A stretch of 64,000 bases of DNA, taken from positions 462,863-526,862 of the forward strand of contig CH000572.1 of NCBI GenBank assembly GCA_000149265.1. The letters run 5' to 3'. A program made the position numbers and the translations under genes. The DNA comes from Ciona savignyi (lineage: Eukaryota; Chordata; Ascidiacea; Phlebobranchia; Cionidae). Position 1 is the stretch's first letter. Every line of letters begins with the position of its first letter. Positions 37,360-49,900 of the stretch are shown piece after piece. The notes under the pieces are model-generated. The model worked only from the letters and a program-made list of their open reading frames with translations, was not told the DNA's origin and did no database searches.

Positions 37360-37634
37360 GCCACAAAATCATACATCATCTACCCATTTCTAAAGCGCTC
37401 CAAGAGAAGTAAGAAGTACGAAAAAAGGTAAGTTGAAATGGATTGCTCACTTATACTATAGAATAAACTAATTTAACTGATTTTTACCAAATGGTTTGTA
37501 GACTAAAAAGCTTAACCGAATTTATTGCCTGCTTACAATGTTTTTTCTTATTATTAGTTTTTTATCCATCGGAGTCTGTTTTTTTTCTTTGTTGAAATTA
37601 ACATTGTTTCTATTTCTATTGTCATAAAGCAACG

Positions 37635-38579
37635 ATGGATCCTCAACAAAAAGCAAATAACGACAATAAATCAGCACAATGCAACCCCAACAACGACAGG
37701 TATTTTTATATTACTTTTATCATATAACTGCAGCCAAACGTAAAGCATGTTACCGACATTTTTCTGAATTTATATTGGTTTGTTTGTGTCCATACCTAAA
37801 CTCCTTGTCTTCTTCTATTATAAAGCAATTCAATTTTTGGTTACCTACTGTGCATGTATTTTTTGCACTGGTTTTAAGCAATAAGAAAGGCTATATGCAG
37901 TAAACTAGCGTTTAGCCTTAGACAATAGCTAGGATAATCATGTTTATACCCGTTGGAAAAGCTCAAGCGGCATAATTACAGGGGCCATCGTTTAATTACC
38001 TTGCGCCCACCGTAGTTTCCAATACACAGATTCTTTGACGGAAATTAGTGGCGTTAGCACTGGTCTTCGATGCAGAATACCAATTTACCCCAAAAAATTA
38101 TGGTTATTAGGTATCAAGGATACCAATCATCATACAAAGATACAAGCAAACCTAATTTGGACAACCATTCAAATCAGATGAACCCTAACAACCAAAGGTT
38201 AGTTTGCATCGCTTATATTTATGCCATTGGTTAATTTTGTGTTGACATACCGCATTAAATTGGTACTGAGATAAGAGCGACACTGTGGGGAAATGTTTAC
38301 ACTATGCATACATAAACATTTTTCTTTTAAAAAAAATGGAAGGACTGAAAGCAGGTTTTTAGTGGTCGTCGTAAACAATTTACATGGATGATCCTTAGGT
38401 ACCAGTTATTTAAACGATTCTTAAAAAAAGTTTTACAAAAACATCGGATCAGTAAGCAACTAACTGGTAAAATACCAAAAATGAATACACTGCTTGTTTT
38501 TAGCAGAAACTCTTTTATTTACATACTATGATAAAGATTTACGTTTGTTTTGCATTTCAGATACCAACCGAAGAAGTAA
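37635..38579 (+). CDS. Unrecognised 56-residue Asn/Gln-rich protein, tandem copy B
   Basis: Coding exons are 37635-37699, 38111-38197 and 38561-38579, with identical lengths and phases to copy A and a non-coding first exon ending at 37427. Over 171 coding bases the copies differ by three silent third-position changes and one two-base codon change (Leu45 in A, Met45 in B); the final exon is identical. Introns differ far more, including indels. AATAAA at 38861-38866 is a likely polyA signal. The protein is hydrophilic and probably disordered, without a recognised domain. The 87-nt middle exon is phase-symmetric, so skipping it would leave a 27-residue product in frame. Confidence 0.75.
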
Positions 38580-39249
38580 ACATCCAATGTAATCGAACAA
38601 GACTGTTACCATATATATTTTACTGCATTAACCCTTCTTGGCTAACAATAATAATCTACTGAATTGTATCATTATGATGCATCGCAATTGGTAATAAAGA
38701 GAATTATATAATTTTATTTCTTATACAAATATGTATAACAACATTTTAATCATCATACACACATTCCCACAACTGAGCATGTTTAAGTAAACTATAGTCT
38801 ATGCTGTGTGACAGTGTATTATTAAAATTTGTATCTTCCGATGCACAAGCAATTTGTTCTAATAAAACAAATAAACTTCAATGGTGTTCTGTTTAATAAA
38901 TATAATCCTTATCTGCTGTATTTTATTGATTGTGTGATTTCGTCGTTTGACAAAATGTACCGGAACTGTGTAACGCAATCCAATGATTAGTAATATGACT
39001 TCATCCGAAGTTGGTCTTCGCTTAACTTTATCTACTTTAAACCCTCGCATTTAAAATTAGTATACCCGTCGATGGACAACCAACAAATATTATCCAGCTA
39101 TTTTTGATAATATTTCCGTCACTTCGATTTTGTAGAGGCCTCATAACTACATCTCTTTTACAACATGCCCTGCCTATTAATCTACTAATTTCCCAAGTCT
39201 AGTTATTTAGTATTGGCCATCAATAATACAAATTCTTAAATAAATCCAT

Positions 39250-39402
39250 TTATTTGCTCTCGCGGAATCGTAAACAACAAGTTAATCGCAATATATAAAT
39301 ACCAATAATTGAATCTCTATGGAGCCAACGACACACCGCTTTACCATCTTGCCCACCAAAGGCCATCATACCCCAGAAATTTTCCTCCAGAAATGTATCC
39401 AT
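39250..39402 (-). CDS. Possible 50-residue reading frame, unit B
   Basis: Counterpart of the frame at 36051-36203 with the same length, start and end (MDTFLEENFW to RFRESK) but about a third of the residues between changed. No expression signals recognised; kept only because the frame stays open in every copy. Confidence 0.2.
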   Translation of the reverse strand: MDTFLEENFWGMMAFGGQDGKAVCRWLHRDSIIGIYILRLTCCLRFRESK

Positions 39403-39522
39403 GGTTATTATTAAGAAGTACATTGAATAACGTGTTCTTAAACTTGAAAATTTGTAATCAGAATGTTGCGTAAACACATTTGTGGTTGAAAGAGGGACAA
39501 CTCTCTTAGAGGTAGTGTAGGG

Positions 39523-39622
39523 NNNNNNNNNNNNNNNNNNNNNNNNNNNNNNNNNNNNNNNNNNNNNNNNNNNNNNNNNNNNNNNNNNNNNNNNNNNNNN
39601 NNNNNNNNNNNNNNNNNNNNNN
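39523..39622. other. Assembly gap (100 N)
   Basis: Exactly 100 N, again a likely placeholder. The sequence on its left (38916-39522) reappears to its right (39928 to about 40534), so this join is doubtful. Confidence 0.99.
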
Positions 39623-39927
39623 CCTGCGAACTCGGTTTCTGTTGTGTTATGGTTACTCGGGACTATCGCCAAGCGACCGGTCTCCTACGTCATCGGATAA
39701 ATTTGAATAAAATAGACCCAGCTTTGAAACCGGATTTCTTTCCGGTTTAGACTGGTTTTTGAAAAACAAGCCCCGTTTTGTTGCCCTTTCGCTATCCACT
39801 GGGGAGGTGCCGCATCGGCCTTACGTACAATGAAATCTCGAGCGAGTTGATAAGAAATTGGCGTCTTCTCGTCGTCCTGAAGAGAAACCTGCCGACTTAC
39901 ACAATCGAACACGGTAACTTCGTAGGT
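39623..39927 (-). other. Foreign-looking coding-like segment between gap and repeat
   Basis: These 305 bp are GC-richer than both sides and are absent from units A and B. The minus strand reads through without a stop for about 70 codons with protein-like composition (for example EVTVFDCVSRQVSLQDDEK and YQLARDFIVRKADAAPPQW). I do not recognise the protein. It ends abruptly at 39928, where duplicated sequence starts. It may be a misplaced exon from another locus joined during assembly, or an insertion. Confidence 0.5.
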
Positions 39928-40534
39928 CTGTATTTTATTGATTGTGTGATTTCGTCGTTTGACAAAATGTACCGGAACTGTGTAACGCAATCCAATGATT
40001 AGTAATATGACTTCATCCGAAGTTGGTCTTCGCTTAACTTTATCTACTTTAAACCCTCGCATTTAAAATTAGTATACCCGTCGATGGACAACCAACAAAT
40101 ATTATCCAGCTATTTTTGATAATATTTCCGTCACTTCGATTTTGTAGAGGCCTCATAACTACATCTCTTTTACAACATGCCCTGCCTATTAATCTACTAA
40201 TTTCCCAAGTCTAGTTATTTAGTATTGGCCATCAATAATACAAATTCTTAAATAAATCCATTTATTTGCTCTCGCGGAATCGTAAACAACAAGTTAATCG
40301 CAATATATAAATACCAATAATTGAATCTCTATGGAGCCAACGACACACCGCTTTACCATCTTGCCCACCAAAGGCCATCATACCCCAGAAATTTTCCTCC
40401 AGAAATGTATCCATGGTTATTATTAAGAAGTACATTGAATAACGTGTTCTTAAACTTGAAAATTTGTAATCAGAATGTTGCGTAAACACATTTGTGGTTG
40501 AAAGGGGACAACTCTCTTAGAGGTAGTTGTAGGG
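39928..40534. repeat. Near-exact second copy of 38916-39522, probable assembly duplication
   Basis: About 607 bp match 38916-39522 at a constant offset of 1012 bp. The only differences I noticed are single-base indels in the last 40 bp, next to the gap. This identity is far higher than between units A and B. The simplest reading is one genomic segment assembled twice, so that unit B probably continues directly into the DPP 3' UTR. The copy includes the 50-residue frame again at 40262-40414. Confidence 0.75.
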
Positions 40535-40973
40535 ACTTGATTTTCTTTGGAGATCTTTTGCAGACCTGCGTTAGTGCGTCATATTACAAAGTTGACACCA
40601 CCAGTATAGGATTTCGCCTACGTAAATTTTGTTTTCACCGGATTTGTGAAATAACGTCATGATTTATTGGGAAACGTGTTACGTATTCCACAAATACGTG
40701 CTAATACAGTGAAGCCTACAAATGGTGTTCGTAAAAATGTTGTTCAAAATTTTGGACACCCCAAATATTTCTAGCAATTTTTAGAAATAACAAAAGTTAT
40801 AACTAAGTGTAAACAAGTCGCAGTGAACTTTGTACAAAGCGATAAAAAACGTATTGCACAAAATGAATAAGAGTCAGCCTCATATTGGAGTTTTAGAGAC
40901 ATCGGATACTCTTTGCCGTACTTTGCAAACACGCTAGTTCTATATCTTGCCTGGGCATATACTCTTCTATCTT

Positions 40974-43900
40974 TCAAATAGTGACAGGCTTGGATGTTAT
41001 TAAATTTCCGTTCACGCAGTTTTCCAGAAAGGTTCGAGCACTTTTAAACATGTGCCTTTTCGAAAACTTGTTAGATAATTGGTGATCTTGGTCGGGATAG
41101 TATACAGTTTGGATATTTGACAGCGGAAGACCGATATCTACAGAAACTTGGTTCAACGTAATGCTGTGTTGTGGATGGACTATCTCTGTAAAAAGGCGAT
41201 AATGATAATTTGAAGAACAACTGTTTTGCACATTGCAAAAGGCACCAATAATTTTATGTCCTCAAATAAAAAACGTTTGGCTTATTAAGTTATAAATGTA
41301 ATATAGCTGATACTTAAGTTTAAAATTATTTTATTGCCCAGGTATCCAGGTTTAATTTGTGCATATTCGCTGAAATAATATTTTTTGCATATTCCTGAAT
41401 TCAAGCTGTATATTGGTGTGAAATTAGATTGGTCCCAGACGAAGTTTTTTTATATATATAGATCGGAAATAGCCCCAAAGGTATACCTGGTTTTACCTGG
41501 GGTTGAAGTAAAGTTAGTGACCCTATTTTGCAATTATTTATTGGGTATATACATTTCGTTGGACATGGGGACACACTATTCTATAAACGATTATTAGAGC
41601 CAGTAATTAGCTGTGCACACATGTCAACTTACTGTCCTTCATGCCTTGAAAGATAAGTAAATGCGAATCACGTAGCATATTGGCTCGCCCAAGCACATTA
41701 CTCCGCTCATAAGCTAGTGGATTAAACTGAGGAAGGCCTAGCAATTTCTCCGCCCTGGCTGAAGCTGTAAGTTTGAGGTATATTTACTGACCGCAGTCAT
41801 CTTCAGTGTATCCTTTTAGCAAAATACTAATCAAAATTAGGAATATGCTACAATTTTAAATTCACAATAATCTAAAAACGTTTAATTTTTTATAATAAAA
41901 TTGCTATCTCTGTTTGTGGGTTCTTTAAGTTAGTTTTGTACGTTACCCAAATAAAAAAAAACAAGAATTTCTTACAAATCTGTTTAACCAAATTATAGCC
42001 GCATGTTTATGCTTGGTTATTTACATCGCCCAGCTGGCAGTATTAAGTTTGCAATACCGGTGCATGACTGAAATAACCCCTCCCCATCGACAAATAGTAA
42101 ACCAAAAACAACTTACAAGCAAGCTTCCAGTCAACTATGGGTGAAACTGCAACGCCACATTTAAATATTCCTGCTGTATCGGCCAGGGACCTTAAAGCAA
42201 CGTAACCACCGTAACCGCTGCCCATTACTCCAACGTTGGCTGGAGAGACGCTCCATTTTCTCTGAAGGTACCTAAATATAATGACGATCTATTAAAACTT
42301 TAGAAATCTTGGTATTATTTATGCCGACGTGGTATATAATATACGTGTTTTCCTTTATTCCATCATTTTTCTTTACGATAATAAATAACGTGTTTTATTA
42401 CACTGGCTTTTATGGATAAAACAACAGTTCATTTATGAAACTTTAAGTCAAAAGGTTATGTGATGGGCATAATACTGTAGGAATATCGGGGTCACCTCTT
42501 TTAACCCTAATATTTAGTTCAATTTGGTGTAATTTTGTATTTTCACGATGACATTAGGTAACATATCCTTTTATAAAGAATTATCAAAGCAGAAAAAGAT
42601 GAAGAAAACAGGAAAAAGATAAAACGACAATCGTTAAAAAACTTCTATACTCGAATTAATTATTTAATATTGGTACAACCAGGCATGGCTACCAAACATT
42701 AACGTGCCTGCCAAGACGTCCGAAAAATTGGTACATTTTGTTTTTGACGTTTGTAATATTTTTGTGCGATTTGTTGTCGCCTACATTCTTATTGTACTGA
42801 GATATCTATAAACACTAAGGACTATAGTAATTATAGCACAATAATAATTGTGTGGATTGCGTATAGAAGTGGAACAACAGTAAAACAAACTTACAGTAAA
42901 ACTTGTTTCAAGTCTTCTATTTCAGAGATACCGGGCCTTCCAGCCACTGACTGCAGTACCTTGTTTCCGCGATAACCTGATCCCCGGATGTCAGCGAACA
43001 CGAAAATAACGTTATCACGAGACACCATATACTCAGCGAAGTCCATTCGAAATCGGAAATCCGCGTTCTGTTCCCCGAGATCGCCTCTGAGAAGAAATAA
43101 GCCACACCGATTAAATCTCTAGGTTTCACCAGGGCCCATTTTGGCGTTGTTAAGCAGCCTTTTGGGACAAGATAGGAGTACAAAGAGATGTGAGGATAGG
43201 CGGACATAATGGTGGGCTGTATACGCTTAACAAGATGGTTATCCACCCAAATAGCTTGTTGGTAAAGTGCATCGTATTTCATCCGATGGGTTTGCAAGGT
43301 CGAAATTGATCATCAGCTAGTCGGTTGTGTCCTTGGGCAGGGCACTTATTGTAGAATAATATAGTAGAACTAACTGAAGGGTCAGATACAAAAACGGGCA
43401 TATAAAGCGAAAGACACGAAAGTCATTAGACATATATAACATCCGGTAGAAGGGAACAGGTGGTCAGATATATGCTAAATGACTAAATATAATAGAACGG
43501 TGGACTCACTAATTAACACACACATCACCAACAATGTTAACGGGTGTATTCTTAAACTGGTACATAGAAAAACAAAAAGTATATGAATATTAAAACAATG
43601 CTATTGAAAGGATAAACTAGGATGCAACGCACTTTAACTCACATGTAAAATACAACTGGCCGTTTTGTTAATTGGTAGCCGTGAGGCAGCATCATCCTTA
43701 GAGGTATTTCTGCAAATATGTTTAAGCTTATATTATTGCAAATAATCTAACATAAAAAGAACAAAAAATTGGAATATAGAAATAGGCAGAAAAAGTGGGC
43801 ACAGCAACTATTTACTTACGGCGCCCTAAAACATTTGCCGTCTCATATCTGTACATGGAGACCATGATGTTGGAATAGTTAACAATGTAAGGTGTGAAAC

Positions 43901-46900
43901 TTTCGAGAAGTTTCACTGCGATTCCATCTTTTGGTTCCTCGATCAACGTATCAACATCCGGGATACTGTCATAGAAATCATCAACTCCTTCTCGGTTAAC
44001 ACTGGAGAGAACACCAAAGGCAGAATAGGGCACGCCAGGACCTGTACAAAAACAAATGCTTCAATTTAGAATGGTCGTGTGGTCGAATGGTTAGCGCGAT
44101 CGATACATATACCGACCTATACAAAAACCTTTCTCGTGACCGGCATGTCGTTGTTTCTAAACATAACTAGATATAAAAATGCTTTAATGTAGGGACCGAA
44201 ACATATTACAATTACTTTTAAAAAACGGTTTGATGGCGAACCTTTAGTAGCTCGAAACACTGCCCGGTATGAAAATCATTAAAAATTCGGTAAATTAGAT
44301 TTTATCGAGTTTAAAGACAAATATTTCAGCAGTTACAATAAGATACTGAAGCTACTTTGAAGCAGGTAACAAATCGCACCACGTAGACCGTAGTTTTTAA
44401 TTCGTAGCAATATGTTCGGACGCATACCCAAGCAGTTTAGGAGGAACCAATCAGATGAAGATCCAAACTCCGCGTCAAAATAGAGACATTGCTTTCCGCT
44501 AACTTTGCGTGGAATGTGCCTTGCTCCGTTGATCCTCGTAAGATCGACGGCTGGATCGCACGTCAGACACCTTCTCAGCGAACCACCTGACGTACCAATG
44601 ACGTAGACATGACGTTGACCGGGCTGCTGTTCGTTGCCGATGTAATATACGTTCCCTGATTCCGCGTCGTGGTACAGAAGCTTAGTGACCTCCCAAGAGC
44701 CATCGGTGAGAAAGGTCCGAATTGGAGGTTTCTATCGAAAATCAAGATATAAGAAAAGTAGTCAAAATTTAGAGCTATAGCGTAATCCCAACTATGGCAT
44801 CCTAAACTGGGAGCGACTGTTATCCACTTACAACACGTTTGCAAAAACTGACGGACATTGCTACCATCATTTTTTCTAATTCCATAGTGATATTATAATA
44901 CCTCCCAGCAAAGTGATTATCTAGAGAGAACGTTTTTTAAATTATTGCTCAATCTTAGTTGTTGATAAGTAAATATTGCTAGAGTACCAGAAATCAGGTT
45001 TAATCGAAAACACATAGGGATTTTAAATCATACCAGAGGGTAATATGCGTTAAATCATTTTTTAGGCCGTTTGATCTTATGTTACAGATCCGTGTACGTT
45101 TAATACACACCATGGAAAATATGACTATAAATATACAAACCGCCGTGTAGTTGATCATTGCAAGATGTCTGAACGATCCGCGAGCCCCGTGGTTACTTGG
45201 TAGGATAGAGAAAAATATCCCTGGCTCACTCGAGGTCAGATGAGCCTTGTTCTGAAAGCAATTAGCAATATTAAAATTAGTTTTAACTGCCATACAATAT
45301 TTTACCATGTTAACTGTTGCCGCATGGTTATCACACGACTGATAAATATACCAGATGTACATAAACCGGTCATGGTGACGACCCCATCCGGGTTCCCTAA
45401 CTTCCCCGGTTACAAACAAAAAATTAAAGAAATACTTTTAATCGAAAACAATTCCACACGTTATGCCCAAAGTTAAACTTGAATCCTAATCGATATTAGC
45501 AGGTTATGCAATCAACGTAAACCAAGGTGATAAGCATGTCGTCTCGGTTGACAGGAAAGCGGAAAAATGGTGTTCATACCAAGTGTGGTATCCATCCGTT
45601 CTTTTTTGATCTTAACTGTAGGACATCGTCAACACAAGTAGCCGAGGTCGGATAGCACTGTTGCGTGACACTGACTGTTTGAGTGCGATTTGACCACGTG
45701 ACTAAAATGTTTTGACTGTCTTTTGTCCACGTGACTGAATGTAGCATGCTCAACCATTCCCTAGTACAAGGTAACAGTAATGTTAGTTCAAATAATTGGG
45801 CACCGTGAATTTTGTCATTTCCACGAGTAAAAGGTTTTAAACTTGAATTGACATTTAAATGCGGATTTTTTTAAGCATGTGTTGAAAGACGCGATACAAA
45901 CCTTGACACAAGTGGGGGAGCGAGGGCTACTTCGTCAAGAGTTTCCAAATCAACCACCCGAACCGAGACTGTAGGGTTCATTTGTCCGGCCTAAATAATG
46001 TAATTTAAAATTATCCCAATCGATATATTGACCATTATATAATTAGTACCTCTATCTGAAACAATGATTTACCTTGGGGCATTTGTAGAAAGTCGCTATG
46101 GGAGATAGTAAGGGCTCCATGAGTTCCACATTACTTGTGTATGTAGTCACGTAGCCATCTGTTACCTGGGAGTCATCGAATCGGACATATGCCAAATATC
46201 TACCATCGGGTGAAAACCAGTGTGCAATGTTTGTACCGAGAATCTCGTCTGAAATGGAATTCGATTTGACAGAACACCGATTTTATCAGCACATAATATT
46301 GTCAAGTTTGTGTATGTCTGATTTGTTACTTTTTTCGCCTTTAATTTATCAACAGTACATGTTTTAACACTGTCATCGGTCCTGCTTGTCTTGTGCAATA
46401 CAAGTATATACAATATCATACTTAGTATATACAAATACAATATTATACAATTTCATTATAAAATCGAATCAACAAGACTTTTTGAAATGCTATTACGTAA
46501 ATTTCAAATTAGTATTCATTTTATATCGGAATAATTGATTTTGAATTAGTCTAGAATTTTAATATAAATGGCACAACATTATTCGCACCACAATAGAAGC
46601 TAATGAATACTTTATTACTCAACTAAATTGACCGATCGATAAATCGCCAAAAGATTACAACTTAATTTTGCAAGCACTTTGGGCAATTTTTAATTGGTTT
46701 CTAAAGGTTTGTCTATTAAAATAAGTCATGGCAGAAGAGTTAAGATAATGTTACAACTCTCATGGTAGTCTCTCTAAACTTGAGATATTTCCCGGAATCT
46801 TTTTCGACGCCAGTAAATATTTTACCGATAAATTTATACATATAATTGGTGAACTTGTCGACTTTAAGATATCGAGTGCTGCAGAGCAGCAAACAAACAA

Positions 46901-49900
46901 GATATCAACGCCACTCTATAGCTAACGAACATTGTATCTAAATTTACCGAAAACTCAGTATCTAAGGCGAGCCGGCAGCTGGCCAACCATGACCAATAAT
47001 TAAATAATTTTAACTACAATTACTTTGGAAAGGTAATAGATAGGTTTTGCATTCACAGTTATCGTTTGCGTCCTATATTATGTGCTGTGATTGTTTCAGT
47101 AGAATCATCGGGACTATATGAGTATTCAAGACACTCACACAACGCCATACCACAATACACTTCCATATGTTATGGTTTAAGACATATAACTATAAGGCAT
47201 TTAGCAAAGCAGTTTTTGGAGATAAGAGACGAATTTCGCGTTCTATTATTGGAGCCTGCCAAAAACCGTGTATTATCTCTTGACAGTAAACTAGTCTTCT
47301 ATCGATTAAAAGAACAAAGGACGAGTTCCCACCTTCATAAAGCCAGTCACCCAATCCATTGCTGATTGCACCAAATCGCCCGTCCCTTGTTAGTCTTTGG
47401 ACCGAGGCTGTGACGTCACGTTTGTAATACAAATCATTGTCTAGAATAAAAATCATTTGGCTTCCGTTGGGTCCGAAACCAGCGAACTGAAACACATCAC
47501 GTGACTGGTGTACGAGTGGCTCTCTTGATCTGTTTTGAAAAGTGCAAAACAACATAAGTTGAAATAAAAAAACAACTTATTTTACAAATACTGTTGATTT
47601 AAAAATAACTAGATCTCTCAAAAACAAGGATAATCAACCGGGCCTCATCAAGCATCGAAAAATCCAATATGGATTTTTTCAATAGTTTCGGAGATCTCGT
47701 TGTGAGCACAGTTTTCTTACAATTTGTCATGTTACAGACGCTACCAGCGTATATTATCGAAACCTTGCATCAATCAGGATTAAAAAATACAAATGCGCCG
47801 AAGTACAAAACTTACCTAGTTTCTATGTTGTATATAAAGTAAGATGCGTTGTAAGATTTGGTGTATATCTTCTGTTCATCAAAGGCAAGCAAGGCATGCC
47901 GAAAATCATGCGAGACTTTAAAACTCGAAATTCCGAAATCCAGCTGCAATTGAAATAATGTATGTTTTAGTTTGACTTGCTTGTTATACAACACGACTAA
48001 GAATGGCATTGGAGTTTTAGATCGGAATAATGGACTCGTATTTAGTCCAAAAGAGTGGAAAGCCGATAATCAATTTATAAAAGGAACAATCGTTCGAATA
48101 CTGGTTATCCTTTCGGGTCGTTGGAACTATTTATACTGTAACAATGTTGGCAAAATACGTAGTACACACGAAATAAGCATAGATAGTGGGTTTTTAAATG
48201 TGTAACATTCCTGCTGAAGATCCAACGCTTTACAGAACGAGGAAATGCGAACGACCGAAATAAATATTTTACCGTGTTAAATTACAATGCGTGCAAATGG
48301 CTGCCTATGTGTAAAGACAAAAACGGCAGTGCACAAAAGAAAAATGTCATGTTGAAGTCTATTTCTGTTAAAAATAATTGTTTGGTTTTGTCTTTTGGCA
48401 ATTTTGGGCCGGTTTTATGACACTTTTTTGCAGGCACTAGAATATTATTATCTTAAGCTGATCCAAAGAATTTATGGAGTTCGCATATTGTAGTAAAACT
48501 GTCTAATAAAGCAGTAGACCATAAATTATTTTACCATTGTTTGATTTGAGATAAGGATCCTTGAAGGCGTGTTTGGTGACGTTGTTTTAATAACATTGCC
48601 GTAGTGATCGCGCCATAGTAAAACCGGCCCTATCCATGACGTATCTGCAGCCAAGCCTGTCTTCCATTTTTCATTGATTACGTCCTCCAGCAGCACTTTA
48701 ACGTACACTGTCGTGGTTTCCTCTGAGAATAGCGAGATGTGGTTAGTTGATGAGCCCTGAATTATTGATGCCAAAAATCGACGACAAACTACTTATGGGA
48801 CACTAAATATTGGTGCAGTTTACTGAACACACTCTGCTTTTTTCTAACATAAATACACACTGTGTTTGAAGAAATGGCTATAAAGTGAGGTTTTGCATCA
48901 TAAACTTTTATTTTGGTTCTGTAATCGTTATTATTTCCTACCAACACTGTAGTTGGATTTCGGTTGCGAATTATTAACATGAATAATTGATATAGGCGCG
49001 GTCAAATGGTTTCACGGACCTGGAGAAAGCAGCACTACGGCTAGGATGACAAATCCACATACTGCCAGAATTACCAGCAACGCAATCGCCATGCCCTTCC
49101 AGTTACGTTGCTCCGGATTGTTTCCGACCAACTCCTGAAAAAAAAATGTTGCATTTTAGTCATTTTTTCTGAAAAACTATAGTTTTAACAGACTGAAAAT
49201 ATTAAATACCAACCGTTGCTTGCGTATATGGTTTGTTTGTTTATATTGTACTTAAAACGGTCACCAATATTATTAAAAGGGTAAATCTGCTACTTAGAGC
49301 AATCAATAGGGCAAGTGTGGTGCTGGTTTTTACGCATTCTCCGCCATTGTGGGTTACTGTGAGGCCCAAAATTCTAAAGAATGTTGCGTTTCACTGATCC
49401 AGTTTGCCAACGAATATATATAAGGTTATTATCTATTTTAAGACTCTCGTTAGAAAAAAACTTAATGAATTTCACAAAAATAGAATATCTTTCTTAATTA
49501 TGAATTAATAATTTATGCATAACAACGTTTAATGCCCATTTTAATACTCAAAACTCCGTCCTAAATTTCGGCACATATTAAGAAATAGTGTTAATACAAA
49601 GATTTTGCTGCACATTATAAATTTTTATTTAAAACCTACCAACAACTAATATGGTCTGCGTTTTGTACTAATATTTCTATTAGTACTTGAATCGAATATT
49701 AGTGCATATGTATAACATTGTTTCAATGCGTTTTTTTGCCATTAACGATTGAATAAAAACGCGACGCACGTAACTGCCAGACTAACAAAAAACTGTTTGT
49801 ATTAAAAGCATGTGGCAACAACTTGATGTTGCTTAGTTTAAACTGTGTAACCATGAATGTTAAGTCTGCTCAATTCCGACTGTTATTGGTAAATCCATGC

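Larger units (their letters stand above)
36680..39490 (+). repeat. Tandem segmental duplication, unit B
   Basis: Second copy of the 3.18-kb unit, colinear with unit A from about 33490. Promoter and exons are nearly identical to unit A, whereas introns and flanks carry many substitutions and small indels. Its right end runs into the assembly gap at 39523. Confidence 0.9.
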
